Source of the DNA: Rhodobacteraceae bacterium M382
GTDB taxonomy: Bacteria > Pseudomonadota > Alphaproteobacteria > Rhodobacterales > Rhodobacteraceae
DNA length: 64,000 bases
Assembly (NCBI GenBank): GCA_025141015.1
Contig: CP081098.1
Span: 609,501 to 673,500 of the forward strand
Direction: 5' to 3'
The position numbers were made by a program, and so were the translations under genes. Numbering within the stretch: the first letter of the stretch is position 1; the number at the start of each line of letters is the position of its first letter. Positions 8,416 to 17,603 of the stretch are shown in pieces. Below the pieces are notes generated by a model that saw nothing but the letters and a program-made list of their open reading frames with translations, was not told the DNA's origin and ran no database searches.

Positions 8416-9009
8416 ATGACAAGCGCGCTGATCGTGATCGATGTCCAAAACGATTTTTGCCCGGGTGGTGCACTGGCCGTGCCGGATGGCGATGCCGTGG
8501 TTCCTGTCATAAATGACATGATTGCCCGCTGGCAGACCGTGATCCTGACACAAGACTGGCATCCCGCAGGACATTCGTCATTTGCTTCGCAACATCCCGG
8601 AACATCTCCGTTTGAAACCATACCAATGCCCTATGGGGAACAGGTTCTGTGGCCGGATCACTGTATCCAGGGGACCCGCGGTGCAGCCTTTCACACGGAC
8701 CTGAATACCAATGCGGATCTGATTCTTCGCAAAGGGTTTCGACCCGAAATCGATAGCTATTCCGCCCTGTTCGAAAATGATCGAACAACGGCGACAGGTC
8801 TGGACGGGTATCTGCGCGACCGGGCAATTCACAGTCTGACACTGGTTGGGCTGGCAACAGATTTCTGTGTGTTTTTCTCGGCCATGGATGCAAAGCGATT
8901 GGGGTATGATGTGTCCGTGGATTTGGCGGGATGCCGGGGAATCGATCTGAACGGGTCACTGGAGGCGGCGTTGAAAATGATGCGCGCGGCCGAGGTGACG
9001 CTGATTTGA
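8416..9009 (+). CDS. pncA: Nicotinamidase
   Basis: A 197-residue isochorismatase-fold amidase from the ATG at 8416, which has a GGGAG ribosome site five bases before it; the open frame upstream to 8200 is not conserved-looking. It hydrolyses nicotinamide to nicotinate and ammonia. Catalytic residues visible: Asp9 in IVIDVQNDF, a Lys in LILRKGF, and Cys151 in ATDFCVFF; the metal site is in TQDWHPAGHSSF. The product would feed PncB, encoded 2.4 kb downstream on the same strand, which joins the de novo route at nicotinate mononucleotide. Confidence 0.96.
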   Translation: MTSALIVIDVQNDFCPGGALAVPDGDAVVPVINDMIARWQTVILTQDWHPAGHSSFASQHPGTSPFETIPMPYGEQVLWPDHCIQGTRGAAFHTDLNTNADLILRKGFRPEIDSYSALFENDRTTATGLDGYLRDRAIHSLTLVGLATDFCVFFSAMDAKRLGYDVSVDLAGCRGIDLNGSLEAALKMMRAAEVTLI

Positions 9010-9082
9010 GTCAGCTGGTTGCTTTTTGTTAACTGGATGGGCCTACGACTTTTGGGGGTAAGGTTCGCCCAAAGGTTTCATA

Positions 9083-11353
9083 ATGCAGACAGCGCAGGCA
9101 GGGCAAGCAAACGGATCGGGTCCTGACACCCGGCCTTTTGGGTCGGCCGCCTTGTTTCGAAGCTATGCTGTCTCCCGCACGCAAAAATGTCGTTATCGGC
9201 AGATAACGACATTGATTGGTGCCTGCATCTTTTGGGCTCTTATTTCCTTTCCTGTGGCGGTCATGGCGGCCGTTTTGGTAATTGCCGGAGATATTCTGGA
9301 TCACTTGTGCCTGCGTTTTGCATTGCGCATGCTGGATCGAGGGGGCGATCTACCACGGCTCAAATTGTTTACCATGCTCAGCGCAGGGGTTCAGGCCGTC
9401 ACCATTGTGGCGGCCATATCGCTGGCCTGGGACAGCTTTGGTGCGCATTCGGAGCCGCTTTTGGCGATTGCCATGCTGACCGGAGTTGCCGTCAACGGTG
9501 GGGTTGCATTACCGTTTCATTCCGGCGCCGCGATTGTTCGAATGGGGATTTATGGTGCCGCGATCCTGGTCCAATTCGGAGCGGAATTTCTGGTGGTGGA
9601 TCAGGATCTGACCAAGACTTTTGCCAATTTTCTGGGTGCCCTCATTCTGGCCTATACGGTCTATTTGTTCACAAGAGCGGTCAACGCGAATTTTTTGAGT
9701 AGTCAGGCAACAACGCTGGAGTTGATGCAGCAACGACAGAAGTTGGAACGCACCAACAGGGAGTTGAAAGAAAAGCAGATCGAAGCGCGAAAGCTTGCTT
9801 TGGTAGCGCAACATGCCAATGACAGTGTGATCATAATTAACTCGGATGGGTTAATAGATTGGGTGAACGATGCCTTTTCAGAAATCACGGGGTATTCGTT
9901 CAATGAAGCCGTCGGGACGGCACCGGGTGCGCTTTTGAATGCACCGGACACGGATCTTGACGTGGTCGCGCACCTCGCGACGACGATCCTGGCAGGGGAG
10001 ACATTCAGGGGGGAAATCCTCAATCAGCACAAGCAGGGGCATCAATTCTGGATAGAAACCAACCAAGTCCCGGTCATAGGGGCGGATGGGGAAATTGAAA
10101 TGGTTGTCGCGATCGAACGCGACATTTCAGCAATGCGCCAACATGCCATGGAGCTGGAGGCCGCCCGCGAAGCGGCCGAGGACGCGACGCGCGCAAAATC
10201 TGATTTTCTTGCAACCATGAGCCATGAAATCAGGACCCCGATGAATGGGGTTCTCGGGATGTCTGACCTGCTATCCCAAACGACCTTGAACGACGAGCAA
10301 AACCTGTTTGTTCAAACCATCCAGACCTCTGCCAGAACATTGCTGGGTTTAATCAATGATATTCTGGATCTGTCCAAGTTGGACGCCCGGCGTATGGAGT
10401 TGAGCCCGGTCGTTTTTGACGTTCACGCCTGTTTTTCCGATACGATCCGCCTGTTGAGAGGGCAGGCACAAGAAAAGTCAGTGGGGTTGAGCGTCGACAT
10501 TGATGGGACTGTTCCCCGGTGGTTGTCGGGTGATGACCGCCGCATCCAGCAAATTCTGTTCAATCTGGTGGGAAATGCCATCAAATTTACCGAAACCGGG
10601 CAGGTGACTGTCCGTGTCACCTGTGAACGAAATTGCAAGAATCCAGTGTTGCGGTTTGAAGTGGAAGATACTGGGATCGGCATTCCCGAGGCCAAGCTGG
10701 ACAAGATTTTCGAACGTTTTTCTCAGGCCGAAGCTTCGACGACCCGACGTTTCGGAGGCACAGGATTGGGTCTCACCATAGCCCGAATGCTCGCCAATGC
10801 GATGGGCGGTGAAATCTTGGTGCGCTCAAAAGTGGGTCAGGGCACCCTGTTCACTGTCTTCCTGCATCTGGATCCCGTTCCATCAGAGGTTCCGATCCAG
10901 GAAAGAAACGCGGCACCTATGTTGTTGATTGATCCCAAATCAGGTGAGCCAGAACACGTTCCTAGGGACACGTTGCGTGTTCTGGTCGCCGAAGACAACA
11001 AGGTCAACCGGCTGGTCATCGCCAAATTTCTGAAATCCATGCCCGTTGAGGTGTCGTTTGCACATGACGGGCGCGAAGCGGTTGAACGTGCATTGGAACA
11101 GGAGCCGGATTTGATCTTTATGGATATGTCCATGCCGGTGATGAATGGTCTGGATGCTACGCGTGAAATTCGAGCCAAATGCCCCGTACAACCCAGAATA
11201 GTCGCCCTGACCGCGAACGCATTCGAGAGTGATCGAGATGCTTGTCTTGCCGCGGGAATGGATGGTTTTTTGACCAAACCGCTGTCTCGGGCAGAATTAT
11301 TGGCCGTTCTGGAGAAATTGCAGCCGCGGGAAAACCATCGGATGCAGGGTTGA
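9083..11353 (+). CDS. Membrane-bound hybrid histidine kinase with PAS and receiver domains
   Basis: A 756-residue sensor. Residues about 40-215 hold roughly six hydrophobic helices with little periplasmic sequence, then a short coiled coil (LEL..QRQKLERTNRELKEK). A PAS domain follows at about 240-360 (DSVIIINSDGLIDWVNDAF), then a HisKA domain with His381 in MSHEIRTPMNG, an ATPase domain with NAIKF and DTGIGIP boxes and FGGTGLGL, and a C-terminal receiver with Asp681 in FMDMSMP. Because it ends in its own receiver, a phosphotransfer protein is expected elsewhere. It lies on the same strand between pncA and pncB, 73 and 61 bases from them, but nothing in the sequence shows a nicotinate-sensing role. 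Confidence 0.93.
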   Translation: MQTAQAGQANGSGPDTRPFGSAALFRSYAVSRTQKCRYRQITTLIGACIFWALISFPVAVMAAVLVIAGDILDHLCLRFALRMLDRGGDLPRLKLFTMLSAGVQAVTIVAAISLAWDSFGAHSEPLLAIAMLTGVAVNGGVALPFHSGAAIVRMGIYGAAILVQFGAEFLVVDQDLTKTFANFLGALILAYTVYLFTRAVNANFLSSQATTLELMQQRQKLERTNRELKEKQIEARKLALVAQHANDSVIIINSDGLIDWVNDAFSEITGYSFNEAVGTAPGALLNAPDTDLDVVAHLATTILAGETFRGEILNQHKQGHQFWIETNQVPVIGADGEIEMVVAIERDISAMRQHAMELEAAREAAEDATRAKSDFLATMSHEIRTPMNGVLGMSDLLSQTTLNDEQNLFVQTIQTSARTLLGLINDILDLSKLDARRMELSPVVFDVHACFSDTIRLLRGQAQEKSVGLSVDIDGTVPRWLSGDDRRIQQILFNLVGNAIKFTETGQVTVRVTCERNCKNPVLRFEVEDTGIGIPEAKLDKIFERFSQAEASTTRRFGGTGLGLTIARMLANAMGGEILVRSKVGQGTLFTVFLHLDPVPSEVPIQERNAAPMLLIDPKSGEPEHVPRDTLRVLVAEDNKVNRLVIAKFLKSMPVEVSFAHDGREAVERALEQEPDLIFMDMSMPVMNGLDATREIRAKCPVQPRIVALTANAFESDRDACLAAGMDGFLTKPLSRAELLAVLEKLQPRENHRMQG

Positions 11354-11414
11354 CTTCCCTCGTTGCGAACCCTTGTGTGATTACTCAGATCTGGCACAAC
11401 CCGAGAGGTCCAGG

Positions 11415-12704
11415 GTGGATATCGCAACGCGTGTTTACAATCACAAATGGAAGATTGATCCGATTGTCAGGTCGTTGATCGACACTGACTTTTATAAGCT
11501 GCTGATGTGCCAGTCGGTATTTCGCAATAAGTCCGACACCCAGGTGACGTTTTCCCTGATCAACCGATCCACGCATATTCCGTTGGCCCATCTGATAGAT
11601 GAGGGCGAACTGCGCGAGCAACTGGATCATATCCGCTCACTGAGCCTGAGCCGGGGCGAGAGCACCTGGCTGCGCGGCAACACATTCTATGGCAAACGTC
11701 AGATGTTTCGCCCAGATTTTATGGAATGGTTCGAAAATCTGCGGCTGCCGCCCTATCATCTGGAGCGGCGAGGCGACCAATACGAACTGACATTCGAAGG
11801 CAGTTGGCCCGAAGTCATGTTGTGGGAAATTCCGGCGTTGGCGGTGTTGATGGAGTTGCGCGGGCGTGCCGTCCTGAATGACATGGGGCGGTTCGAACTT
11901 CAGGTGCTTTACGCGCGAGCCATGACCAAGGTCTGGGAAAAGATAGAAAAATTGCGCGAGATTGACGGTCTCTCTATTGCTGATTTCGGGACCCGTCGTC
12001 GTCATTCCTTTTTGTGGCAGGACTGGTGTGTGCAGGCGATGATGGAGGGGATCGGAGGCAAATTCACCGGAACCTCAAATTGTCTGATCGCAATGCGACG
12101 TGAAGTAGAGGCCATCGGGACAAATGCCCATGAATTGCCAATGGTTTACTCAGCTTTGGCCAGGAACGATGCCGACCTGGCACAGGCTCCCTATGACGTC
12201 TTGCGCGACTGGCATGACGAGCACGAAGGCAACCTGCGAATTATTCTGCCGGATACCTATGGAACCAGAGGGTTTTTGGACAACGCGCCGGATTGGTTGG
12301 CTGGGTGGACCGGCATTCGGATAGACAGTGGAGAGCCGGCCAAGGGTGCCGAAATTGCAATCAATTGGTGGCGAGACCGCGGCGAGGACCCGCGCGACAA
12401 GCGGGTGATTTTTTCTGATGGATTGGATGTGGCCCAAATCGCCGAACTGCATGCTCGGTTTTCCGGGCAGGTCAATGTGTCGTTTGGCTGGGGAACCCTG
12501 CTGACCAATGATTTTCGCGGGCTGGTGCCCCAAGAGGCATTGGCTCCCTTTTCTTTGGTGTGCAAAGCGGTTTCGGCAAACGGTCATCCGACGGTCAAGC
12601 TGTCAGATAATCCGGAAAAGGCGATGGGCCCACCAGAAGAAGTGCGTCGCTACAAGCGGGTATTTGGCGTGGGAGCACAGGATGCGATCAAAGTCGTCGT
12701 ATGA
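11415..12704 (+). CDS. pncB: Nicotinate phosphoribosyltransferase
   Basis: A 429-residue enzyme that makes nicotinate mononucleotide from nicotinate and PRPP with ATP. I use the GTG at 11415 (protein begins VDIATRVYNHKW) because GAGAGG lies six bases before it; an upstream ATG at 11373 adds 14 unconserved residues. Family signatures are SLIDTDFYKLLM near the N-terminus, the FGTRRRHSF segment holding the active-site His, GTSN, and the C-terminal FSDGLDV and FGWGTLLTNDF phosphate-binding regions. Together with nadABC and pncA, this places both entry routes to NaMN within 11 kb. Repeat copy B follows the stop codon by 25 bases. Confidence 0.95.
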   Translation: MDIATRVYNHKWKIDPIVRSLIDTDFYKLLMCQSVFRNKSDTQVTFSLINRSTHIPLAHLIDEGELREQLDHIRSLSLSRGESTWLRGNTFYGKRQMFRPDFMEWFENLRLPPYHLERRGDQYELTFEGSWPEVMLWEIPALAVLMELRGRAVLNDMGRFELQVLYARAMTKVWEKIEKLREIDGLSIADFGTRRRHSFLWQDWCVQAMMEGIGGKFTGTSNCLIAMRREVEAIGTNAHELPMVYSALARNDADLAQAPYDVLRDWHDEHEGNLRIILPDTYGTRGFLDNAPDWLAGWTGIRIDSGEPAKGAEIAINWWRDRGEDPRDKRVIFSDGLDVAQIAELHARFSGQVNVSFGWGTLLTNDFRGLVPQEALAPFSLVCKAVSANGHPTVKLSDNPEKAMGPPEEVRRYKRVFGVGAQDAIKVVV

Positions 12705-12729
12705 CCACAGGGAAACTGTGTGACGGGGC

Positions 12730-12806
12730 GCTCCCGCCCGGACGCGCTGGATCAGAGATCCATCTTGTCCAGTTGGGCCGGGCAGCGCGGGCTGAAGCCC
12801 GCGCTG
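12730..12806 (+). repeat. Structured 3'-end repeat, copy B (after pncB)
   Basis: Starts 25 bases after the pncB stop, same strand. Box 1 GCTCCCGCCCG (12730-12740); hairpin 1 TGGATC-aga-GATCCA (12748-12762); box 2 TTGGGCCGGGC (12773-12783); hairpin 2 with a perfect 10-base stem, CAGCGCGGGC paired with GCCCGCGCTG around a TGAA loop (12783-12806). Confidence 0.85.
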
Positions 12807-12833
12807 ATGCGGTGACGGATTATACGCCAGTTT

Positions 12834-13730
12834 TTAGGCAGAGTGCCGGTTGAGGCGGCGTTCACGCCAGATCACCATCAACCCTCCTGCCGCGATAAGG
12901 AGGGCACCAGGAAAGAGATCTTGGAACGGAGCCTCATCAAAGGTGATCCACCCCATGACAAAGGCGATGGGAATACCGAAATAGCTGAATGGGGCGAGGT
13001 TGCTTTGTTCCGTCATTCGGTAGGAGGCAACAAGACAAAGCACGGCAGTGCCCCCCAATCCTCCCATAGTCATGATCCAGCCGAAGTCTTCCCAGCTGTT
13101 GATGGCTGAGAACCCGCCCATGACCAGGGCCAGCGCGGTGGCCGTTACCAGGGCGACACCGGCCGAGTAGAGATTGACCAAGGCCGTCGAATGGCTGGCG
13201 TCGATCCGGCGGGCCGTCACGCCGGCAAGCGCATAAAGGAATGCCGCGCCAAGCGGGGCCAGGGCAATCGGCGCAAATGTTTCACGCCCCGGTCCCATGA
13301 CCAGCATGACGCCGGCGAACCCCAGCAAGACGGCGGACCACCGGACCCAGCCGACCTTTTCCCCCAACAGAGGCACCGCAAGGGCGGTCATGAACAGGGC
13401 GTTTGCATAAGTGATGGTCGACGCCGTGGCAAAAGCCATATGTCCCAGCGACAAATAGAACAGAAACTGGGCAAAGGTGACGATAAAGCCGCGCGCACAG
13501 GCCAAAGGCCATTGGGATATATGCCAGTTGCGTACACCTTGCCGCCAGGCGCGGGCGGACCAGAGCGCGACAAAGGCGGGCACCAGCCCAAACAGGTTGC
13601 GCCAGGCTGACAGCTCGGCGGCCGAATAGCTCACCGACAGATGTTTGATGATCAAACCCATCAGGTCGAACAGCACCAAAGCCAACAGCGACAACAGGAT
13701 GGCTGTGCCGGTGCGATCCGGGTTTGTCAT
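12834..13730 (-). CDS. DMT superfamily (EamA) transporter
   Basis: A 298-residue inner-membrane protein with about ten hydrophobic helices arranged as two EamA halves, the usual size for this family (for example ALLSLLALVLFDLMGLIIK at the N-terminus and LFPGALLIAAGGLMVIW at the end). The C-terminus is basic (RERRLNRH). The substrate cannot be told from sequence. It begins only three bases after the stop of the upstream aldehyde dehydrogenase and so belongs to the same minus-strand transcription unit as the peptide-type ABC genes. Export or uptake of a metabolite from that pathway is possible. Confidence 0.9.
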   Translation of the reverse strand: MTNPDRTGTAILLSLLALVLFDLMGLIIKHLSVSYSAAELSAWRNLFGLVPAFVALWSARAWRQGVRNWHISQWPLACARGFIVTFAQFLFYLSLGHMAFATASTITYANALFMTALAVPLLGEKVGWVRWSAVLLGFAGVMLVMGPGRETFAPIALAPLGAAFLYALAGVTARRIDASHSTALVNLYSAGVALVTATALALVMGGFSAINSWEDFGWIMTMGGLGGTAVLCLVASYRMTEQSNLAPFSYFGIPIAFVMGWITFDEAPFQDLFPGALLIAAGGLMVIWRERRLNRHSA

Positions 13731-13733
13731 GGG

Positions 13734-15185
13734 TTACCCATGATAGGCAGCCACGGTTTTTAGCTGCGAAAAGCCGTACAGGGCCTCAAAGCCCTTTTCG
13801 CGTCCATGGCCGGATTTTCCAACGCCACCAAAGGGCAGTTCGACCCCGCCACCTGCACCATAATTATTGATGAATACCTGGCCGGACCGCAGTTGTTTGG
13901 CCAGACGCATTTGCCGGCCACCATCCCGGGTCCAGATGCTGGCAACCAGCCCGAAATCGGTGCTGTTGGCAATGGCAATCGCCTCTTCTTCGGTGTCAAA
14001 GGGGATCAGGACCTGCACCGGGCCAAAGATCTCGTCGCGGGCCAATGTGTGATCCGCAGGCACGTCGGCAAACAAAGTGGGCCGGACATAAGCACCAGTT
14101 TGCGGGGCCGTGTCGATGATATGGCCCTGCGCTGCGATGGGTAGATCAGCGCCCTGGTCCAAGAACCCAGTGACGATTTGTTTCTGACGTTCCGAAATCA
14201 ATGGCCCTAAACGCTGGTCATCCGTAGCGGGACCGACGGTGAGGTCACCATATGCCTGCGCCATGCGAGATTTGACATCCTCATAGACGCTGCGATGAAC
14301 CAGAATGCGGGAAGAGGCGGAACAGGTCTGACCGGCATTCTGAATACCCGCATTTACCAGAAATGGAAGGGCGGCATCCAGATCTGCATCGTCAAATACC
14401 AGTTGCGGCGACTTGCCGCCCAATTCCAGCGTGACAGGAACGACATTGCGACCTGCAGCCTGCTGGACCAAGGCACCAGTGGCCACCGAGCCAGTAAACG
14501 AGATGTGGTGCACACCGGGATGCGCGGTCAAGGCTGCGCCTGCTTCGCCCCCCAAACCGGGGACCACGTTCAAGGCGCCGGCCGGCAATCCGGCCTCAAC
14601 AGCCAAATGAGCAAACGCCAGCGCAGTGAGGCATGCCTCTTCGGCCGGTTTCAGAACAGCGGCGTTGCCCATGGCCAAAGCAGCGCCGACGGACCGACCG
14701 ATGATCTGCATCGGATAGTTCCAAGGTACAATGTGGCCGGTCACCCCGTGCGGTTCGCGCAGGGTATAAACGGTATAGCCATCGAGATAGGGGATGGTTT
14801 CCCCCATAATCTTGTCCGCTGCTCCGCCATAGAACTCACAGTATCGCGCCAACGCGATTGCATCGGCGCGCGCCTGGGTTAGTGGTTTGCCAACATCCAT
14901 AGCTTCGAACATGGCCAGTTCATCGACCCGATCCAGAACCAACTGTCCCAATCGGGTCAGGATACGGCCACGGTCCAGCGCAGTCATCCGTCCCCAATCG
15001 CCCTGCAATGCAGCCTTGGCGGCGGTGACTGCCGCATCCACATCCGCGGCGGTGCCCCGGGCTATCTGGCAGAGCTCGACGCCGTCAGAGGGGTTGATCA
15101 GCGGCAGAGTCTGGCCAGAGGTACCGGGGCACCATTTACCATTGACCAAACAAAGGGAGGGGTCGAACCAGATGGGATTAGACAT
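13734..15185 (-). CDS. NAD(P)-dependent aldehyde dehydrogenase
   Basis: A 483-residue ALDH close in character to betaine/gamma-aminobutyraldehyde dehydrogenases. Cofactor and catalytic motifs: PWNYPMQI, FTGSVATG, base Glu in LELGGKSPQ, catalytic Cys in NAGQTCSASSR, and PFGGVGKSG near the C-terminus. It overlaps the upstream ABC ATPase gene by eight bases and is followed three bases later by a DMT transporter. A GMC alcohol dehydrogenase is encoded 3.5 kb away in the same cluster, so the pair may oxidise an alcohol brought in by the ABC transporter to an acid. Choline to betaine is one possibility, but the importer is of the peptide type, not a choline type. Confidence 0.9.
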   Translation of the reverse strand: MSNPIWFDPSLCLVNGKWCPGTSGQTLPLINPSDGVELCQIARGTAADVDAAVTAAKAALQGDWGRMTALDRGRILTRLGQLVLDRVDELAMFEAMDVGKPLTQARADAIALARYCEFYGGAADKIMGETIPYLDGYTVYTLREPHGVTGHIVPWNYPMQIIGRSVGAALAMGNAAVLKPAEEACLTALAFAHLAVEAGLPAGALNVVPGLGGEAGAALTAHPGVHHISFTGSVATGALVQQAAGRNVVPVTLELGGKSPQLVFDDADLDAALPFLVNAGIQNAGQTCSASSRILVHRSVYEDVKSRMAQAYGDLTVGPATDDQRLGPLISERQKQIVTGFLDQGADLPIAAQGHIIDTAPQTGAYVRPTLFADVPADHTLARDEIFGPVQVLIPFDTEEEAIAIANSTDFGLVASIWTRDGGRQMRLAKQLRSGQVFINNYGAGGGVELPFGGVGKSGHGREKGFEALYGFSQLKTVAAYHG

Positions 15186-16791
15186 TGTCTAAGCTCCTGC
15201 GCAGTGTTTCAGGGTCCGGAAGCACCGGAGCCGCGGCAATAAGAGATTGGGTGTAGGGATGCTGGGCGGCGGTAAAAACGGCTTCGGTCTCGCCCTGTTC
15301 AACGATCTTGCCAGATTTCATTACCAGAACCCGGTCGGTGACGGTGCGCACGACGCTCAGGTCATGGCTGATAAACAAATAGGTGAGGTTGTAGGCCTCG
15401 CAGAGCTCTGCAAGCAGGTCGAGTATCTGGGCACGAACCGAGACATCCAGCGCGCTGACCGCCTCGTCAAACAGGATCAGCTCAGGGCGGATGATCAAGG
15501 CCCGCGCAATTGCGATGCGCTGTCGCTGACCGCCCGAGAATTGATGAATATATTTGTTGGCGTCATCAGGCTCCAGGCCAACAGCGCGCAGCATTTCGGC
15601 GATCCGATCGCTACGCTCGGATCCGGTGGGCGCGGAATTCAGCAGGTGAAAGGGCTCTGTGATCAGCCGGTCAACACGATGACGCGGGTTGAAGCTGCCA
15701 AAGGGGTCCTGGAACACCACTTGCATTTTTCGGCGAACGGCCAGATTGGGTTTGTGACCGGTGAAAACCGGTTCTCCGTCCAGCAAGATCCGGCCGCCCT
15801 GTACGTCTTCCAACCCCAAAAGTGCTCGGGTCAGAGTCGATTTTCCGCAACCGGATTCCCCGACAAGCCCCAGCCGTTCTCCGCGGTTCAACGTGAATGA
15901 AACCTCATCGACGGCGCGGTAATGCCCTGGTCCTGTAAACAGCTGTGTGCGGGGCAGGCGATAGTCGCGAATTACGTGTTGAACGTCGAGCAGCGGTACA
16001 GGAGGTGGAACCGGGGGAAGCGCAACCTGATGCCGGGAGGCATCAAACAGCATCCGCGTATAAGGGTGTTGCATGTTGGTCAAAAGCTGGCGCGTTGGTC
16101 CGGTTTCAACCACTTCTCCGTGGCGCATGACCACGATCCGGTCGGCCATGTCTGCCACCACAGCCAGATCGTGGGTGATCATCAAAAGCCCCATGTCGAA
16201 TTCGGTAACCAGATCTTTCAACAGATCGAGAATCTGGGCCTGTGTGGTGACATCAAGCGCGGTCGTCGGTTCATCTGCGATCAACAGCTTGGGGCGCAAA
16301 GCGATGGCCATGGCGATCACCACCCTTTGGCGCTGTCCGCCCGACAGTTCGTGCGGATAACGTGTCAGTGGGAAGCGGTCGGCGGGCAAGCCAACGCGGG
16401 TCAGCACGTCGCGGGCGTGCTCTTGTGCTTTGACGGGTGTCATCGCCTTGTGAATCAGGATGGTTTCCATCACCTGATCACCGATTGTCTTTACCGGGTT
16501 CAAGGCGGTCATGGGTTCCTGAAACACCATTCCGATGGATTGTCCCCGCAGGGTGCACATCTGCGCTTCGCTTTGGTCGAGGATGGACGTATCCCCAAGC
16601 CGGATTGCGCCATTGGTCATGCTGCGTTCGGGTAGCAATCGCATTGTGGCCAACGCGGTCATGGATTTTCCCGATCCGCTTTCGCCAGTGACGGCAACGA
16701 TTTCTCCGGGGCCGATGGACAGAGAAACATCCCGCAAGATCGGCAGCCCGCCAATCGAAAGCGATAGATTTTCGACGGAAAGCAGGGTCAT
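15178..16791 (-). CDS. Peptide-type ABC transporter ATPase, two fused nucleotide-binding domains
   Basis: About 537 residues from the ATG at 16791, whose ATGA overlaps the permease stop; the frame is open a little further up. Two complete ABC domains are joined in one chain, as in DppDF/OppDF fusions. Domain 1 has GESGSGKSM, LSGGQRQRV and LLIADEPTTALD; domain 2 has GESGCGKSTL, FSGGQRQRI and LILFDEAVSALD. The fused ATPase energises the two permeases encoded upstream. Note that the second Walker B ends DEAVSALD, normal for the Opp/Dpp family. Confidence 0.93.
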   Translation of the reverse strand: MTLLSVENLSLSIGGLPILRDVSLSIGPGEIVAVTGESGSGKSMTALATMRLLPERSMTNGAIRLGDTSILDQSEAQMCTLRGQSIGMVFQEPMTALNPVKTIGDQVMETILIHKAMTPVKAQEHARDVLTRVGLPADRFPLTRYPHELSGGQRQRVVIAMAIALRPKLLIADEPTTALDVTTQAQILDLLKDLVTEFDMGLLMITHDLAVVADMADRIVVMRHGEVVETGPTRQLLTNMQHPYTRMLFDASRHQVALPPVPPPVPLLDVQHVIRDYRLPRTQLFTGPGHYRAVDEVSFTLNRGERLGLVGESGCGKSTLTRALLGLEDVQGGRILLDGEPVFTGHKPNLAVRRKMQVVFQDPFGSFNPRHRVDRLITEPFHLLNSAPTGSERSDRIAEMLRAVGLEPDDANKYIHQFSGGQRQRIAIARALIIRPELILFDEAVSALDVSVRAQILDLLAELCEAYNLTYLFISHDLSVVRTVTDRVLVMKSGKIVEQGETEAVFTAAQHPYTQSLIAAAPVLPDPETLRRSLDNV

Positions 16792-17603
16792 GTGCGCGCC
16801 ACCCGCAATTTGGGGTCCAACCAATCGCGCAGCCCATCACCCATCAGGTTAAGCCCCAGAACCGTGACGATAATTGCCAACCCCGGCACCAATGCCAGAT
16901 GCGGTGCAAAGCTGACCATTGTCTGAGCATCTGCCAGCATTCGGCCCCAGCTGGGGGTCGGAGGTTGCGCGCCGAGGCCAACATAGGACAGGCCAGCTTC
17001 GGCCAGGATGCCCAGGGAAAACTGAATGGTACCCTGCACAATCAGCAGGTTGGCCACATTGGGCAGGATATGTTCGGCTGATATACGAGCAGCCCCCTTG
17101 CCTGCGACACGGGCGGCAAGGATGAATTCGCGTTCCCACAGAGACAGCGCTGCACCGCGCGTAATGCGGGCAAAGACAGGGATGTTGAAGATACCGATCG
17201 CGATGATCGCATTGATCGCCCCTGCGCCAAAGACGGCGGTGATCAGGATCGCGATGACCAACGAAGGAAAGGCAAACACCAGATCATTGGCACGCATGAT
17301 CAGTTCGTCCAGCCAGGATCCCCTGCGTGCAGCTGCGGTCAGGCCCAGAGGGATGCCGATGCTCATTCCGATCCCGACGGCCACCAACGCCACGGCAATC
17401 GACGTGCGCGCGCCCACCATGATCATCGAAAAGATGTCGCGGCCAAAGTGGTCGGTGCCAAACCAATGGGTGCCATTTGGAATTTGCAGCTTGGCCGGGA
17501 TGTTCATTGCTGTGTGTTCAAAAGGGGTCCAGACAAAGGACAGCACAGCGGCCAGTACCACCAGGGATGACAGGATCGCACCCAGGACCAGGTTTCGGCT
17601 CAT
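16788..17603 (-). CDS. Peptide-type ABC transporter permease, DppC-like
   Basis: A 271-residue inner-membrane permease with about six helices and the DppC/OppC layout: a first helix, then the extracytoplasmic segment HWFGTDHFGRDIFSM that is a hallmark of this subunit, and a cytoplasmic EAA-type loop (ARISAEHILPNV). It is translationally coupled on both sides: its start overlaps the DppB-like stop by four bases and its stop overlaps the ATPase start by four. It should form the transmembrane channel with the DppB-like subunit. Confidence 0.93.
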   Translation of the reverse strand: MSRNLVLGAILSSLVVLAAVLSFVWTPFEHTAMNIPAKLQIPNGTHWFGTDHFGRDIFSMIMVGARTSIAVALVAVGIGMSIGIPLGLTAAARRGSWLDELIMRANDLVFAFPSLVIAILITAVFGAGAINAIIAIGIFNIPVFARITRGAALSLWEREFILAARVAGKGAARISAEHILPNVANLLIVQGTIQFSLGILAEAGLSYVGLGAQPPTPSWGRMLADAQTMVSFAPHLALVPGLAIIVTVLGLNLMGDGLRDWLDPKLRVART

